DNA of 64,000 nucleotides from positions 71,119,026-71,183,025 of the forward strand of contig NC_134096.1 of NCBI RefSeq assembly GCF_000715075.1, in the 5' to 3' direction. How positions within the stretch are numbered: the stretch's first letter is position 1; the number at the start of each line of letters is the position of its first letter. The notes beneath the pieces are model-generated. The model did no database searches and was not told the DNA's origin. It saw only the letters and a program-made list of their open reading frames with translations. Below, piece by piece: positions 45,555 to 58,230 of the stretch. The position numbers and the translations under genes are program-made. The stretch is from Nicotiana tabacum (Eukaryota > Streptophyta > Magnoliopsida > Solanales > Solanaceae).

Positions 45555-45715
45555 TGTGTGCGCGTATATAGTCATAGTGTCATACTAATTTCCAATTGTG
45601 TGTATATATATGTGTCCATTTATGCATCAAAATGGCGTAGGCAATTAATTGATATATAGGAGTATCGCATAAAGCTAGGGAATTGAAGTAGTGTTATTTG
45701 TTCATTAATCATATC
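45555..45715 (+). promoter_or_regulatory. Likely proximal promoter/5' UTR of the BAHD gene
   Basis: TATA-like TATATAG near 45564 and TATATATATG near 45602 lie about 150 and 110 bp before the ATG. Which, if either, was used cannot be told from sequence. Confidence 0.35.
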
Positions 45716-46176
45716 ATGGCCGCTTCGGGATTATTATCATCACCATCACTTGTTTCTATTTGTGACAAATCCTTCATCAAACCTTCTACTCTCACCCCTT
45801 CTACACTTAGACTTCACAAGCTATCTTTCGTCGATCAGTCCGTCAGTAATATGTATATTCCTGTGGCCTTGTTTTACCCTAAACCGCAAAGAGAAGAGTC
45901 AAACAATTCTAATCTTTCCCACATAGCTGATTTGTTGCAGACATCTCTGTCACAAACTCTAGTCTCTTACTATCCTTACGCAGGAATATTGAGAGACAAT
46001 GCTACTGTTGAGTGTAATGACATGGGAGCTGAGTTCTTGAGTGTTAAAATAAATTGTCCCATGTCTGAAATCCTTAACCATCCTCATGCAACTGATGCAG
46101 AGAGTATAGTTTTTCCAAAGGACTTGCCTTGGAAGAATAATTATGAAGGTGGTAATTTACTTGTGGTTCAATTAAG
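45716..46176 (+). pseudogene. BAHD pseudogene, N-terminal segment
   Basis: An uninterrupted 154-codon stretch. The start is the ATG at 45716, where BAHD similarity begins; an in-frame upstream extension to 45698 starts with TTG and adds no family sequence. Open until the LTR of element E begins at 46177. This segment carries no internal stop. Confidence 0.9.
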
Positions 46177-46470
46177 TGTCACGACCCAAAATTTTCCGCC
46201 GACGGGACCGTGATGGCGCCTAACATTTTACTTGCTAGGCAAGCCAACGTTAGAAAAACGTTAAACTAATTCCTTATTTTCATTTAGTAAATAACAATAA
46301 CTAACTAAGATGAAATATAATAAGTGCGAAATATCGTAAAACTGTATTAATTACTACCATCCGGATCTGGAGTCACAATTCACGAGCATTCTAGAATTTA
46401 CTACAAGTAATAGTCTGAAAGAAATACAACTGTCTGAATGAAAGAAAACAGTAGGACATAAAAGATAGAC

Positions 46471-46517
46471 GGGGACTTCAAGGTCTGTGAACGCCGACAG
46501 ATCTATCTTGAGTCTCC
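46471..46517 (-). other. Conserved covarying stem-loop, LTR E 3' copy
   Basis: Inner stem TCTGT...ACAGA replaces TCTGC...GCAGA of family A; outer GGAGACT-CAAG with CTTG-AAGTCCCC. Confidence 0.65.
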
Positions 46518-46854
46518 TAACAGCGGACCAGTAGCAAATCTCGATCAACCTGAGCCGGTATCAAAATCTGCACAGAAAGTGTAGAGTGCAGCATCAGTAC
46601 AACCGACCACATGTACTGGTAAGTGTTGGGTTTAACCTCGACGAAGTAGTGACGAGGCTAAGGCAAGGCACCTACAAATCAACCTGTACAATTTAACAGT
46701 GTATATGCTAATAACAGAAATGAAGAACTAAACAGAAAATGTCGGGAGGGGAAACATACTGAGGGGAATACAAGATAAAGAACTACAACAGAATGATCAC
46801 CGGAGCAGTCAATATACCATGAATCAACATGAATAGTGAATACAGTAAGGAAAT

Positions 46855-47180
46855 ATGCACGGTATCACCCTTCGTGCTTTTACTGTCAATCTCACCATAA
46901 AATCAATAGAAACGACATGACATCACCCTTCGTGCATTAACTCGCATGTCATGGCACGACATCACCCTTCGTGCATTAATACTCACAATATGGCACGACA
47001 TCACCCTTCGTGCATTAACACTTACAATATGGCACAACATCACCCTTCGTGCATTAACACTCACAATAGGGCACGACATCACCCTTCGTGCATTAACACT
47101 CACAATATGGAATGACATCACCCTTCGTGCATTAACACTCACAATATGGCACGACATCACCCTTCGTGATTAACACTCTC
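46855..47180 (-). repeat. ~39-bp minisatellite, LTR E 3' copy
   Basis: Eight units around CACGACATCACCCTTCGTG (CACGA/TCGTG inverted repeat) plus CATTAACACTCACAATATGG. Frames on both strands here are repeat artefacts. Confidence 0.92.
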
Positions 47181-47332
47181 CCTTACCATAATGCAATGCA
47201 TAAATAACAACAGGGAGATAGAATAACAAGTACAAACCTTACTTAAATTTGGCATTGGAATGAGGCAATATAAGAAAAACAGAGAAACATGGAAAACAGG
47301 TAAATTGGCGGCGCATAAGTACTCGTCACCTC

Positions 47333-47402
47333 ACATATACGCCGCTCACATGAATTTCACATATACGCCGCTCACATGAATTTCAAATATACGCCGCTCA
47401 CA
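47333..47402 (-). repeat. Short tandem duplication in LTR E 3' copy
   Basis: CATATACGCCGCTCACATGAATTT-type unit present about 2.7 times; the 5' LTR has one copy (55505-55533). Confidence 0.85.
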
Positions 47403-47403
47403 A

Positions 47404-47413
47404 CACTTACCTC
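47404..47413 (-). promoter_or_regulatory. Splice-donor-like GAGGTAAGTG, LTR E 3' copy
   Basis: CACTTACCTC on plus; survived although the flanking sequence was rearranged. Confidence 0.5.
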
Positions 47414-47959
47414 GCTCCAAAGGCCACTTAACTCTCAATCACACCTTTTCCTTTGGAATTCACCTCCAAACCACTCGTATCTATTCAAAAATGACTCAAT
47501 AATATCAAATATTGCTAAAGGAATCAATTATATTGCTAAAGGAATCAATTATATTGCATAAATTAAATTTTTCAAATTTTCCTCCAAAAAGTGAAAAAAT
47601 CGACCCCCGGCCCGCTTGGTCAAAATCCGAGGTTCGGACCAAAATCCTTTTACCCATTCACACCCGAGCCCAAATATGTAATTAGTTTTGGAATCCGACC
47701 TCAAATTGAGGTCTAAATCCCCAAATTCCTGAAATCCCTAGTTTCTACCATAACCCCTAATTCTACCATGAAAACTCTAGATTTTAGGTTGAAAATTCAA
47801 GAAATGTAATAGGTAATTGAAAGAAAATAGTTTAGAATCACTTACCAACAATTTAGGGAAGATATGACTCTTGAAAATCGCCTCTCACCGTTTGGTTTTT
47901 GAGAAAAATGAGTTTTTGGCAAAAATCCCGTTTTTGGGTTCTGTTAAGTGCTGGGCGAC

Positions 47960-48262
47960 AGTGTTCATCATGTTCGCGAGAGCTCTGTCGCGTTCGCAAA
48001 GTGTATGGGCTGCCAAGCATTCGCGTTCGCGAGACAGTGATCGCATTCGCATAGGCTACCCTTCCCTGGTCTTCGCGTTCGCGATGAAGAAAAAGCTGTC
48101 TGCCCCTCCCCAATGCCTAACGCTACGCGTTCGCGATGGGCTTGTCGTGTTCGCGAAGGGTAACGCCCCCATCGCTTCGCATTAGCGAAGAAGAAATCAT
48201 CAGCTGCCCAGTTTATTCTTCGCATTCACGAGAGTACCTTCACGAACGCGAAGAAGGACATG
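47960..48262 (-). repeat. CGCGTTCGCGAA palindrome array, LTR E 3' copy
   Basis: Repeated GTTCGCGA and TTCGCGTTCGCG words as in LTR 1, several already decayed by C-to-T type changes. Confidence 0.85.
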
Positions 48263-48986
48263 CCAGAATACAGACTCTGCAGAAAAACCAGATTTCCAAA
48301 GTCCAAAACATCCCTTAGCCTATCCGAAACTCACCCGATCCCTCGGGGCTCCAAACCAAACATGCACACAAGTCTAAAAACATCATACGAACTTGCTCGC
48401 GTGATCAAATCGCCAAAATAACACCTAGAACTCCGAATTTAGCACCAAATCGAATGAAATTCTCAAGAACACTTTAAAATTTCTATTTTCTAAATTGGAC
48501 ATCTGAATCACGTCAAACCAACTCTGTTTCTCATCAAATTTCACAGATAAGTCTTAAATATCATAATGAACCTGTACTGGGTTCATGAACCAGAATACGG
48601 ACCCGGCACTAACAATGCCAAACATCAATCAATTCTTAAAAATAATTAATTGTCATACTTTTAATTTTCATCAAAAATTCATAACTCAAGCAAGGGTCCT
48701 CCGAATTCGATTCCGGGCATACGCCCAGGTCCCATAATTCGATACGGACACACCGGGAACCGTCAAAACACGGATCCGGGCCCGTTTATCAAAAATGTTG
48801 ACCGAAGTCAACTAAAATCAACTTTTAAGGCAAAAATTCGTATTTTTATTAGTTTTTAACATAAAAGCTTTCCGAAAACTTGCCCGGATTGCGCACGCAA
48901 ATTGAGGAGGGTAAAAATGAGATTTTTAAGGCTTAAGAGCACAGATTCGAGTTCTAAATCATAAGATGACCTTGTGGGTCATCATA

Positions 48987-48998
48987 ATCTCCACTTCT
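48987..48998 (-). other. Polypurine tract of element E
   Basis: AGAAGTGGAGAT on the minus strand before the 3' LTR. Confidence 0.7.
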
Positions 48999-50560
48999 AA
49001 AACAACCGTTCGTCCTCGAACGGACATAGAAAAGTACGTGGGCTGGTGAAAAGGTGGGGATATCTACTCTGCATATCGGACTCGGACTCCCAAGTTGCTG
49101 CCTCAATAGGCTGACGTCTCCACTGCACTCGAACTGAAGGGTAACTCTTTGACCTCAACTGACAAACCTGCCTGTCTAAAATGGCCACCAGCTCCTCCTC
49201 ATAAGTCAAATCCTTGTCCAACTGGACATAGCTGAAATCTAACACGTGGGACGGGTCACCATGATATTTTCGGAGCATAGACACATGGAATACCGGATGA
49301 ACTGAGGATAACCCTAGAGGCAACGCAAGTCTATAAGCTACCTCCCCCACTCTCTTGAGGAACTCAAATGGCCGGATATACCTAGGGCTCAACTTGCCCT
49401 TCTTCCCAAATCTCATAACACCCTTCATGGGCGATACCAGAAGAAATATTCTTTCTCCAACCATGAATGCAATATCACGAACTTTACGGTCGGCATAACT
49501 CTTTTGCCTGGACCGAGCTGTACGAAGTCGATCCTGTATAATCTTGACCTTGTCCAAGGCCTCCTAAACTAAATCTGTACCCAATAACCGAGCCTCCTCC
49601 GGCTCAAACCACCCAACTGGCGACCTACACCGTCTACCATATAATGCCTTATAGGGAGCCATCTGAATGCTCAACTGGTAGCTGTTATTGTAGGCAAACT
49701 CCGCCAATGGCAAAAACTGATCCCAAGAACCTTTAAAGTCAATAACACATGCGCGGAGCATATCCTCCAAGATCTGAATAGTATGCTTGGACTGCCCGTC
49801 CGTCTGAGGATGAAATGTTGTGCTCAACTCAACCCGCGTACCCAACTCACGCTGAACTGTCCTCCAAAAGTGTGAGGTAAACTGTGTACCTCGATCAGAA
49901 ATGATAGACACGGGCACCCCGTGAAGATGGACGATCTCACGAATGTAAATCTCTGCCAACCGCTCCGAGGAATAGGTAACTGCCACAGGAATGAAATGCG
50001 TTGACTTAGTCAGCCTGTCTACAATAACCCAAACTGCATCGAACTTCCTCTGAGTCCGTGGGAGTCCAACAACAAAATCCATAATGATACGCTCCCACTT
50101 CCACTCAGGAATATCTAACCTCTGAAGTAAACCATCAGGTCTCTGATGCTCACACTTTACCTGCTAGTAATTTAGGCACCGAGCAACATAGGCAACTATG
50201 TCCTTCTTCATTCGCCTCCACCAATAATGATGCCTCAAGTCCTAATACATCTTGGCGGCTCCCGGATGAATAGAATACCAGGAACTGTGGGACTCCTCAA
50301 GGATCAACTCACGAAGTCCATCCATATTAGGCACACAAATACGACCCTGCATCCTCAAAACTCCGTCATCTCCAACAGTAACCTGCTTGGCACCACCGTG
50401 TTGCACTGTGTCTCTAAGGACAAGTAAATGAGGATCGTCATCCTGCCGATCTCTGATGCGCTCAAACAAAGAAGACTGAGCAACTGTACAAGCTAGAACA
50501 CGACTAGGCTTGTAAACATCCAACCTCACGAATTGGTTGGCCAAGGCCTGAACATCCAAT
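48997..50560 (-). pseudogene. Element E integrase and chromodomain
   Basis: Right to left: H2C2 zinc region (SSWYSIHPG), cut by a stop after AAKMY (about 50242); catalytic core 50082-49564; C-terminal domain and chromodomain 49557-48997 ending FEDERLF. The two core Asp residues are present (VIVDRLTKS, IISDRGTQF), but the catalytic Glu is replaced (GQSKHTIQ, Lys instead of Glu). A stop at about 49561 separates the core from the C-terminal part. Confidence 0.93.
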
Positions 50561-50579
50561 GCAAGCGGCCTCTTACCAA

Positions 50580-51052
50580 CTAGAATATATGCAAGGCTAC
50601 CTATACTAACTGACTTTCTACTTAAAGCATGGCCACTACATTGGCCTTCCCGGGATGATACATTATGGTGATATCATAGTCTTTCAATAGCTCCAGCCAC
50701 CTCTTCTGCCTCAAATTGAGTTCCTTCTGCTTGAACAAATACTGCAAGCTCCGATGATCAGTGAATACCTCACATGGCACGCCGTAAAGATAGTGCCTCC
50801 AAATCTTCAGCGCGTGAACAATGGCTGCCAGCTCTAGATCATGAACAGGGTAATTCTTCTCGTGAACCTTCAGCTGCCGTGAAGCATATGCAATAACCTT
50901 GCCACCCTGCATCAATACCGAGATGCGTCATAATATACTGTATAAGATCATGAACCTGTGGGTAACACCTATACCGGTGCCGTAGTCAAAGCTGTCTTGA
51001 GCTTCTGAAAGCTCGTTTCACACTCGTTTGACCACCTGAACGGGGCACCCTT
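50580..51052 (-). pseudogene. Element E RNase H
   Basis: [39 protein letters not shown] and [18 protein letters not shown] are clear. The upstream part is disrupted near 50930 and the end is frameshifted in the ANVVA region (50625). The MMQGGK stretch has Gly where relatives in this window have Asp (LMQDGK). Confidence 0.88.
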
Positions 51053-52015
51053 CTAGGTTAATCTGGTCAACGGGGCTTCTATGGATGAAAACCCCTCCAC
51101 GAATCGATGGTAATAGCCCTCCAAACCCAGGAAACTACGGATCTCTGTAGTTGATATGGGTCTAGGCCAGTTCTGAACTGCCTCAATCTTCTTAGGATCC
51201 ATCTGAATACCCTCTGCTGATACAACGTGACCCAAGAAAGCAACTGAACACAACCAAAACTCGCATTTTGAGAACTTAGCATATAGCTGACTGTCTTTCA
51301 GAGTTTGAAAATTAATCTGAAGGTGCTGCTCATGCTCCTCTCGATTGTGGGAGTAGATCAAGATATTATCAATAAACACAACCACAAAGGAATCCAAGTA
51401 GGGTTTGAACACCCGGTTCATCAAATCCATGAATGTTGCTGGGGCATTTGTCAGCCCAAATGACATCACTAGAAACTTAGAATGCCCCTACCGAGTCTGA
51501 AAAGTTGTCTTAGAAACATCGGATGCCCTAATCCTCAACTGATGGTAGCCAGATCTCAAATAAATCTTTGAAAACACCCTGGCACCCTAAAGCTAATCAA
51601 ATAAATCATCAATGCTCGGCAATGGATATTTGTTCTTGGTGGTGACTTTGTTCAACTCCAGATAATCTATACACTACCTCATCGATCCATCTTTCTTCTT
51701 CACAAATAGCACAGGTGCACCCCAGGGCGAGACACTAGGTCTAATGAAGCCCTTATCCAGCAAATCTTACAACTGCTCCTTCAATTCTTTCAACTCTGGC
51801 GGGGCCGTGCGATATGGCGGTATGGAAATAGGCTGAGTGCCCGGAGCCAAATCAATATCCCTGTCGGGTGGCATCCCCGACAAATCTGCAGGAAACACCT
51901 CTGGAAACTCACGAACAACCGGCACCGAATCTATGGAAGGAACCTCCGCACTAGAATCATGGACATAAGCCAAATAAGCTAGACACCCCTTCTCGACCAT
52001 ATGCCGAGCCTTCAC
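51053..52015 (-). pseudogene. Element E reverse transcriptase
   Basis: 52015-51767 is the protease-RT linker and RT start (VVREFPEVFPADLSGMPP, PPYRTAPPELKELKEQL). 51766-51470 is frame-broken. 51469-51053 covers the palm onward: [41 protein letters not shown]. The catalytic box F-I-D-D has become F-I-D-N, losing an essential Asp. Confidence 0.92.
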
Positions 52016-52054
52016 ATAAGAGATAACCCTGCTGGCAGGATGGCCAAGATTCCC

Positions 52055-52600
52055 TCACCACTCTAATCGAGGCAACCCCTGCAAGGCTAAGGTCATCGTC
52101 TTGGCGTGACAATCTAATATAGCATGATAAGGTGACAGCCAATCCATACCCAGTATGACATCAAAATCAACCATGTCGAGAAATAGAAGATCTACACGAG
52201 TCTCAAGTCTCCCAATGGTGACCACACACAAACGATAAACACGATCTACAATAATAGCATCTCCTACTTGTGTGGACATATACACAGGAGCACTCAAAGA
52301 ATCACGGGGCACAACCAAATAGGAAGCAAAATAGGATGACACATAGGAGTAAGTAGATCTCGGATCAAATAGAACTGAAGCATCTCTACTGCAAACTGAA
52401 ACAGTACCTGTGATAACAGCGTCAGATGACTCAGCCTCAGGCCTAGCTGGGAAAGCATAACACCGGGGCTGGGCCCCACCACCCCGAACTACGTCCCTGG
52501 GATGACCTCTAGCTGGTTGGTCTCCACCTCTAACGGCCTGACCTCCACCTCTAACTATATGGCCCTGTGCCTCTAGCTGGCTGAGCAGGTGGTGCAGCAA
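52055..52600 (-). pseudogene. Element E gag end and retropepsin-like protease
   Basis: A 181-codon open frame with a Gly/Arg-rich linker, then CYAFPARPEAESSDAVITG and the protease. The active-site motif reads VLFDPRSTYSYVSS, where relatives have Gly in place of Arg (D-P-G-S). The C-terminal motif VILGMDWLSPYHA is intact. Broken downstream by a stop near 52055. Confidence 0.9.
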
Positions 52601-52601
52601 C

Positions 52602-54072
<1,471 letters not shown>

Positions 54073-54258
54073 CTACGAGAAAATAAGAGTATAAGAGTTC
54101 AATCAACATTGAGAAAGCAAAATCACACGACAGAGAAGAAAAGAAGTGAAACTTATTCCTAAACTTCATAGCCTCCGGAAGATAAGCACAGACGTCTCCG
54201 TACCAATCCGCCACTCTACTAAGCTTGCTCGTGAAGCGTAAGACCTATGTAACCTAGT
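54073..54258 (-). other. 5' leader of element E
   Basis: A short leader of about 190 bp between PBS and the gag start, much shorter than the 0.9 kb leaders of A and B. Includes AGACGTCTCCGTACC, shared with the others. Confidence 0.75.
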
Positions 54259-54270
54259 GTTGTGATACCA
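54259..54270 (-). other. Primer-binding site of element E
   Basis: TGGTATCACAAC on the minus strand; first eight bases match the initiator-Met tRNA site, two later mismatches. Confidence 0.8.
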
Positions 54271-54567
54271 ACTATTACGACCCAAAATTTTCCACCGACG
54301 GGACCGTGATGGTGCCTAACATTTCACTTGCTAAGCAAGCCAACGTTAGAAAATTGTTAAACTAATTCCTTATTTCCATTCAGTAAAAATAACAATAACT
54401 AACTAAGATGAAATATAATAAGTGCGGAATATCGTAAAACTGTATTAATTACTACCACTTGGATTTGGAGTCACAATTCACGAGTATTCTAGAATTTACT
54501 ACAAGTAATAATCTAAAAGAAATACAACTGCCTGAATGAAAGAAACAGTAGAACATAAAAGATAGAC

Positions 54568-54614
54568 GGGGACTTCAAGGTCTGTGAACGCCGACAGATC
54601 TACCTTGAGTCTCC
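54568..54614 (-). other. Conserved covarying stem-loop, LTR E 5' copy
   Basis: As 46471-46517, with TCTGT/ACAGA inner stem. Confidence 0.65.
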
Positions 54615-54665
54615 GGACAGCGGACCAATAGCAAAATCTCGATCAACCCGAGCCGGTATCAAAAT

Positions 54666-54682
54666 CTGCACAGAAAGTGCAG
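54666..54682 (-). other. Conserved CTGCAC/GTGCAG hairpin, LTR E
   Basis: Perfect 6-bp stem, 5-nt loop; the 3' LTR copy near 46568 has one mismatch. Confidence 0.65.
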
Positions 54683-54949
54683 AGTGCAGTATCAGTACAA
54701 CCGACCCCATGTACTGGTAAGTGTCGAGCCTAACCTCGACGAAGTAGTGACGAGGCTAAGGCAAGGCACCTACAAATCAACTTGTACAATTTAACAGTGT
54801 ATATACAAATAACAGAAATGAAGAACTAAACAGGAAATGTCGGGAGGGGGACATGCTAAGGGGAATACGAGATAAAGAAATACAACAGAATGATCACCGG
54901 AGCAGTCAATATACCATGAATCAACAGGAATAGTGAATACAGTAAGGAA

Positions 54950-55250
54950 ATATGCACGGCATCACCCTTCGTGCTTTTACTCTCAATCTCACCATAAAAT
55001 CAATAGAAATGGCACGTTATCACCCTTCGTGCATTAACACTCATAATATGACACGACATCACCCTTCGTGCATTAACACTCACAATATGGTACGGCATCA
55101 CCCTTTGTGCATTAACACTCATAATATGGCACGGCATCACCCTTCGTGCATTAACACTCACAATATGGCATGACATCACCCTTCATGCATTAACACTCAC
55201 AATATAGCACGGCATCACCCTTCGTGCATTAACACTCTCCCTTACCATAA
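54950..55250 (-). repeat. ~39-bp minisatellite, LTR E 5' copy
   Basis: About seven units of CACGACATCACCCTTCGTG type. Confidence 0.92.
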
Positions 55251-55585
55251 TGCAATGCATAAATAACAATAGGGAGATAGAATAACAAGTGCAAACCTTA
55301 CTTCAACATTTGGTTCCATAATATCAATCTCAACTTTGAAATAAAAACTCAATTATCACCAGAAAATCCGTAAACATGATAAGAACAAAAAATTGAACAA
55401 TACTAGTATAACACGTAGCAATTTGGCATAGGAATGAGACAATATAAGAAAAATAAAGAAACATGGAAAACAGGTAAATTGGCGGCGCATAAGTACTCGT
55501 CACCTCACATATACGCCGCTCACATGAATTTCACTTAGCAAATAATCTAAGGTTCCTAATTCCCTCAAGTCAAGGTTAGACACAA

Positions 55586-55595
55586 TACTTACCTC
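55586..55595 (-). promoter_or_regulatory. Splice-donor-like GAGGTAAGTA, LTR E 5' copy
   Basis: TACTTACCTC on plus; last base differs but the GTAAGT core is kept. Confidence 0.5.
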
Positions 55596-56109
55596 GCTCC
55601 GAAGGCCACTTAATTCTCAATCACAGCTTTTCCTTTGGAATTCACCTCCAAACTACCCGTATCTATTCAAAAATGACTCAATAATATCAAATATTGCTAA
55701 GGGAATAAATTATATTGCATAATTTAAATTTCCCAAATTTTCCTCCAAAAAGTCGAAAAATCGACCCCGGGCCCGCTTGGGCAAAACTCAAGGTTCGGAC
55801 CAAAATCCTTTTACCCATTCACCCCCGAAACCGAATATGTAATTAGTTTTGGGATCCGACCTCAAATTGAGGTCTAAATCCTCAAATTCCCGAAATCCCT
55901 AGTTTCTAGCCTAACCCCTAATTCTACCATGAAAACTCTAGATTTTAGGTTGAAAATTCAAGAAATGTAATGGGTAATTGAAAGAAAATGGTTTAGAATC
56001 ACTAACCAACAATTTGGGGAAGAAATGACGCCTCTCGCCGTTTGGTTTTTGAGAAAAATGAGTTTTTGGAAAAAATCCCGTTTTTGGGTTATGTTAAGTG
56101 CTGGGAGAC

Positions 56110-56430
56110 AATGTTCATCGCGTTCGCGAGAGCACTGTCGCGTTCGCGAAGTTTTTGGGTTGCCAAGCCCTCGCGTTCGCGAGACAGTGATCGCATTCGC
56201 ATAGGCTACCATTTCGTTGTCTTCGCGTTCGCGAGTCATTGTTCGCGTTCGTGATGAAGAAAAAGTTGTCTGCCTCTCCCCAGTGCCTAACGCTACGCGT
56301 TCGCGATGGGCTTGTCGAGTTCGCGAAGGGTAACGCCCTCATTGCTTCATGTTTGCGAAGAAGAAATCCTCAGCTGCCCAGTTTACTCTTCGCGTTCGCG
56401 AGAGTACCTTCGCGAACGCGAAGAAGGACA
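56110..56430 (-). repeat. CGCGTTCGCGAA palindrome array, LTR E 5' copy
   Basis: At least ten GTTCGCGA-type words, better preserved than in the 3' LTR. Confidence 0.87.
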
Positions 56431-57118
56431 TGCCAGAACACAGACTCTGCAGAAAAACCAGATTTCCAAAGTCCAAAATATCCCGTGGCCTATCCGAAAC
56501 TCACCCGAGCCCTCGGGGCTCCAAACCAAACATGCACACAAGTGTAAAAATATCGTACGAACTTGCTTGCATGATCAAATCGCCAAAATAAGACCTAAAG
56601 CTCCGAATTTAGTCCCTAATCGAATGAAATTCTCAAGAACAAGTCCGAATCACGTCAAACCAACTCCGTTTCTCACCAAATTTCACAGACAAGTCTTAAA
56701 TATCATAATGAACCTGTATCGGGCTCCGGAACCAGAATACGAACCCGGCATTAACAATGCCAAATATCAATCAATTCTTAAAAATAATTAATTTTCAGAC
56801 TTTTAATTTTCATCAAAAATTCATAACTCAAGTTAGGGACCTCCGAATTCGATTTCGGGCATACGCCCAAGTCCCATAATTCGATACGGACCCACCGGGA
56901 CGTTCAAAATACGGATCCGGGTCCATTTACCAAAAATATTGACCGAAGTCAACTAAAATTAACTTTTAAGGTAAAATTTTTTATTTTCATTAGTTTTCAA
57001 CATAAAAGCTTTCCGAAAACCTGCCCGGACTGCGCACGAAGGATAAAAATAAGATTTTTAAGGCTTAAGAGCGTAGATTCGAGTGCTAAATTATTAGATA
57101 ACCCTGTGGGTCATCACA

Positions 57119-57387
57119 GTAAATTTGATTGTGGGGGAATAGCCATTAGTGCATGTTTATCGCATAAGATTGGTGATGGTTGCTCTGTGAGTAATTTCCT
57201 TAATGATTGGGCTAATGTCACTCGTGATCGTAGATTCGTAGTTCCTTCTCCGAGATTTGTAGGAGATTTTATTCTCTCTTCACTAAATGGTCCTCTTATT
57301 GCTCCATAAATTATGTCTAATGTCAGTGAGTGCGTACAGAAAAGACTCATTTTTCCAGTCGCCAAATTGGATGCTCTTCGAACTAAG
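57119..57387 (+). pseudogene. BAHD pseudogene, middle segment with HKIGDG
   Basis: Resumes with the second half of the split codon and KFDCGG. It contains the catalytic His and Asp-Gly of HxxxDG, and ends FPVAKLDALRTK at a GT (57388). A stop follows NGPLIAP (57307-57309), after which the family sequence continues in frame. Confidence 0.88.
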
Positions 57388-57635
57388 GTAATACTACCAC
57401 CAGTTCACTAGCTATTTTTGATTGTTACAACAAAGTATTGTTATGAAGAACATATGTTATAATATAACATGGAAATTAGTTTCAAAAGAAACTTGTATTT
57501 TATAGTGAATGGTTGTTATATGACGATGTTGTCGTAGAGAGGTCTGAATGTATTTGTTAAAGGTACTCTTAAATGTGTCACCTACTTAAATAAATTTTTC
57601 TTGCAAAAAAAGAGTGACATTTTTTGGGATTGAAG
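57388..57635 (+). other. BAHD pseudogene intron
   Basis: A 248-bp phase-0 intron inferred from the family reading frame: donor AAG|GTAATACT, acceptor TTGAAG|ATA. It is AT-rich. The acceptor could be a few bases away. Confidence 0.6.
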
Positions 57636-58048
57636 ATAGCAGTTGAATAAGGAGTAGAGAACCCAACACGGGCTGAAGTTGTTAGTGCAATTCTTTACAG
57701 ATCTGCAACAAAGGCAGCAGCATCAAGTTCTGCAAATATACATCCATCTAAGTTGGTTCACTACTTAAATGTACGTACGATGATCAAACCTCGTCTACGA
57801 CGAAGTGCAATTGGAAATCTCGTTTCCACGTTCTCCACAGCAGCTACGCAAGATATTGAGTTGCCAAGATTGATTCATAATCTAAGGAAGGAAGTTGAGG
57901 TAGCGTACAAGAAAGACCGAGTTGATGAAAATGAACTGGTCTTAGAAATAGTAGATTCCATGAAAAAAGGAAAATTACCATTTGAAGAAAAAGATGAAAA
58001 TTCTACTACTACTAGGTTATTCATTGGTCAATATTTGATCAAGACTTG
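57636..58048 (+). pseudogene. BAHD pseudogene, C-terminal segment (truncated)
   Basis: Reads [32 protein letters not shown], then [16 protein letters not shown] and [23 protein letters not shown], typical of the BAHD C-terminal half. After about residue 125 of this segment the sequence leaves the family and stops. DFGWG is not found here or in the following 2.5 kb. Confidence 0.85.
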
Positions 58049-58230
58049 ATCACACTTGCATATTATCTACCAAAAAAAAGTTTAGTTAAAAAAATTCAAG
58101 TATACCAATCGAATTCGCTCGAAAATTTTGATTTAATTTTTCCCGCCCGGGCTCAATTATTTTTTTCATAACAAAAATAAGTTTTTAAAATTATTATGAA
58201 TATAAATTGATCCGTATTAGCGGTCAAGTA
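58049..58230. other. AT-rich sequence downstream of BAHD pseudogene
   Basis: No feature recognised. It is where the missing BAHD C-terminus would be expected, but no such coding sequence is visible. Confidence 0.4.

Larger units (their letters stand above)
46177..48986 (-). mobile_element. 3' LTR of element E
   Basis: 2810 bp, starting TATGATGACCC at 48986 (G to A change in the usual TG) and ending GGGTCGTGACA at 46177. Donor-like motif 47404-47413, minisatellite 46855-47180, CGCG array 47960-48262, stem-loop 46471-46517. Relative to the 5' LTR it lacks about 130 bp near 47240 and has a local duplication at 47333-47402. Confidence 0.92.
54273..57118 (-). mobile_element. 5' LTR of element E
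   Basis: 2846 bp, TGTGATGACCC ... GGGTCGTAATA on the minus strand; the inner end has decayed (GTCGTGACA to GTCGTAATA). Donor-like GAGGTAAGTA 55586-55595, minisatellite 54950-55250, hairpin 54666-54682, stem-loop 54568-54614, CGCG array 56110-56430. Confidence 0.93.

Noticed and set aside
45698..45715. Upstream in-frame extension of the BAHD start
   Set aside because: Begins at TTG rather than ATG; the family N-terminus (MAAS) starts at 45716.
46903..47173. Repeat-peptide frames on both strands (VSVNARRVMSCH and its opposite), plus 54952-55173
   Set aside because: Product of the 39-bp LTR E minisatellite.
47853..48318. Multiple RTRQ/SRTR-rich frames on both strands (also 55958-56791)
   Set aside because: By-products of the CGCGTTCGCGAA arrays of LTR E.
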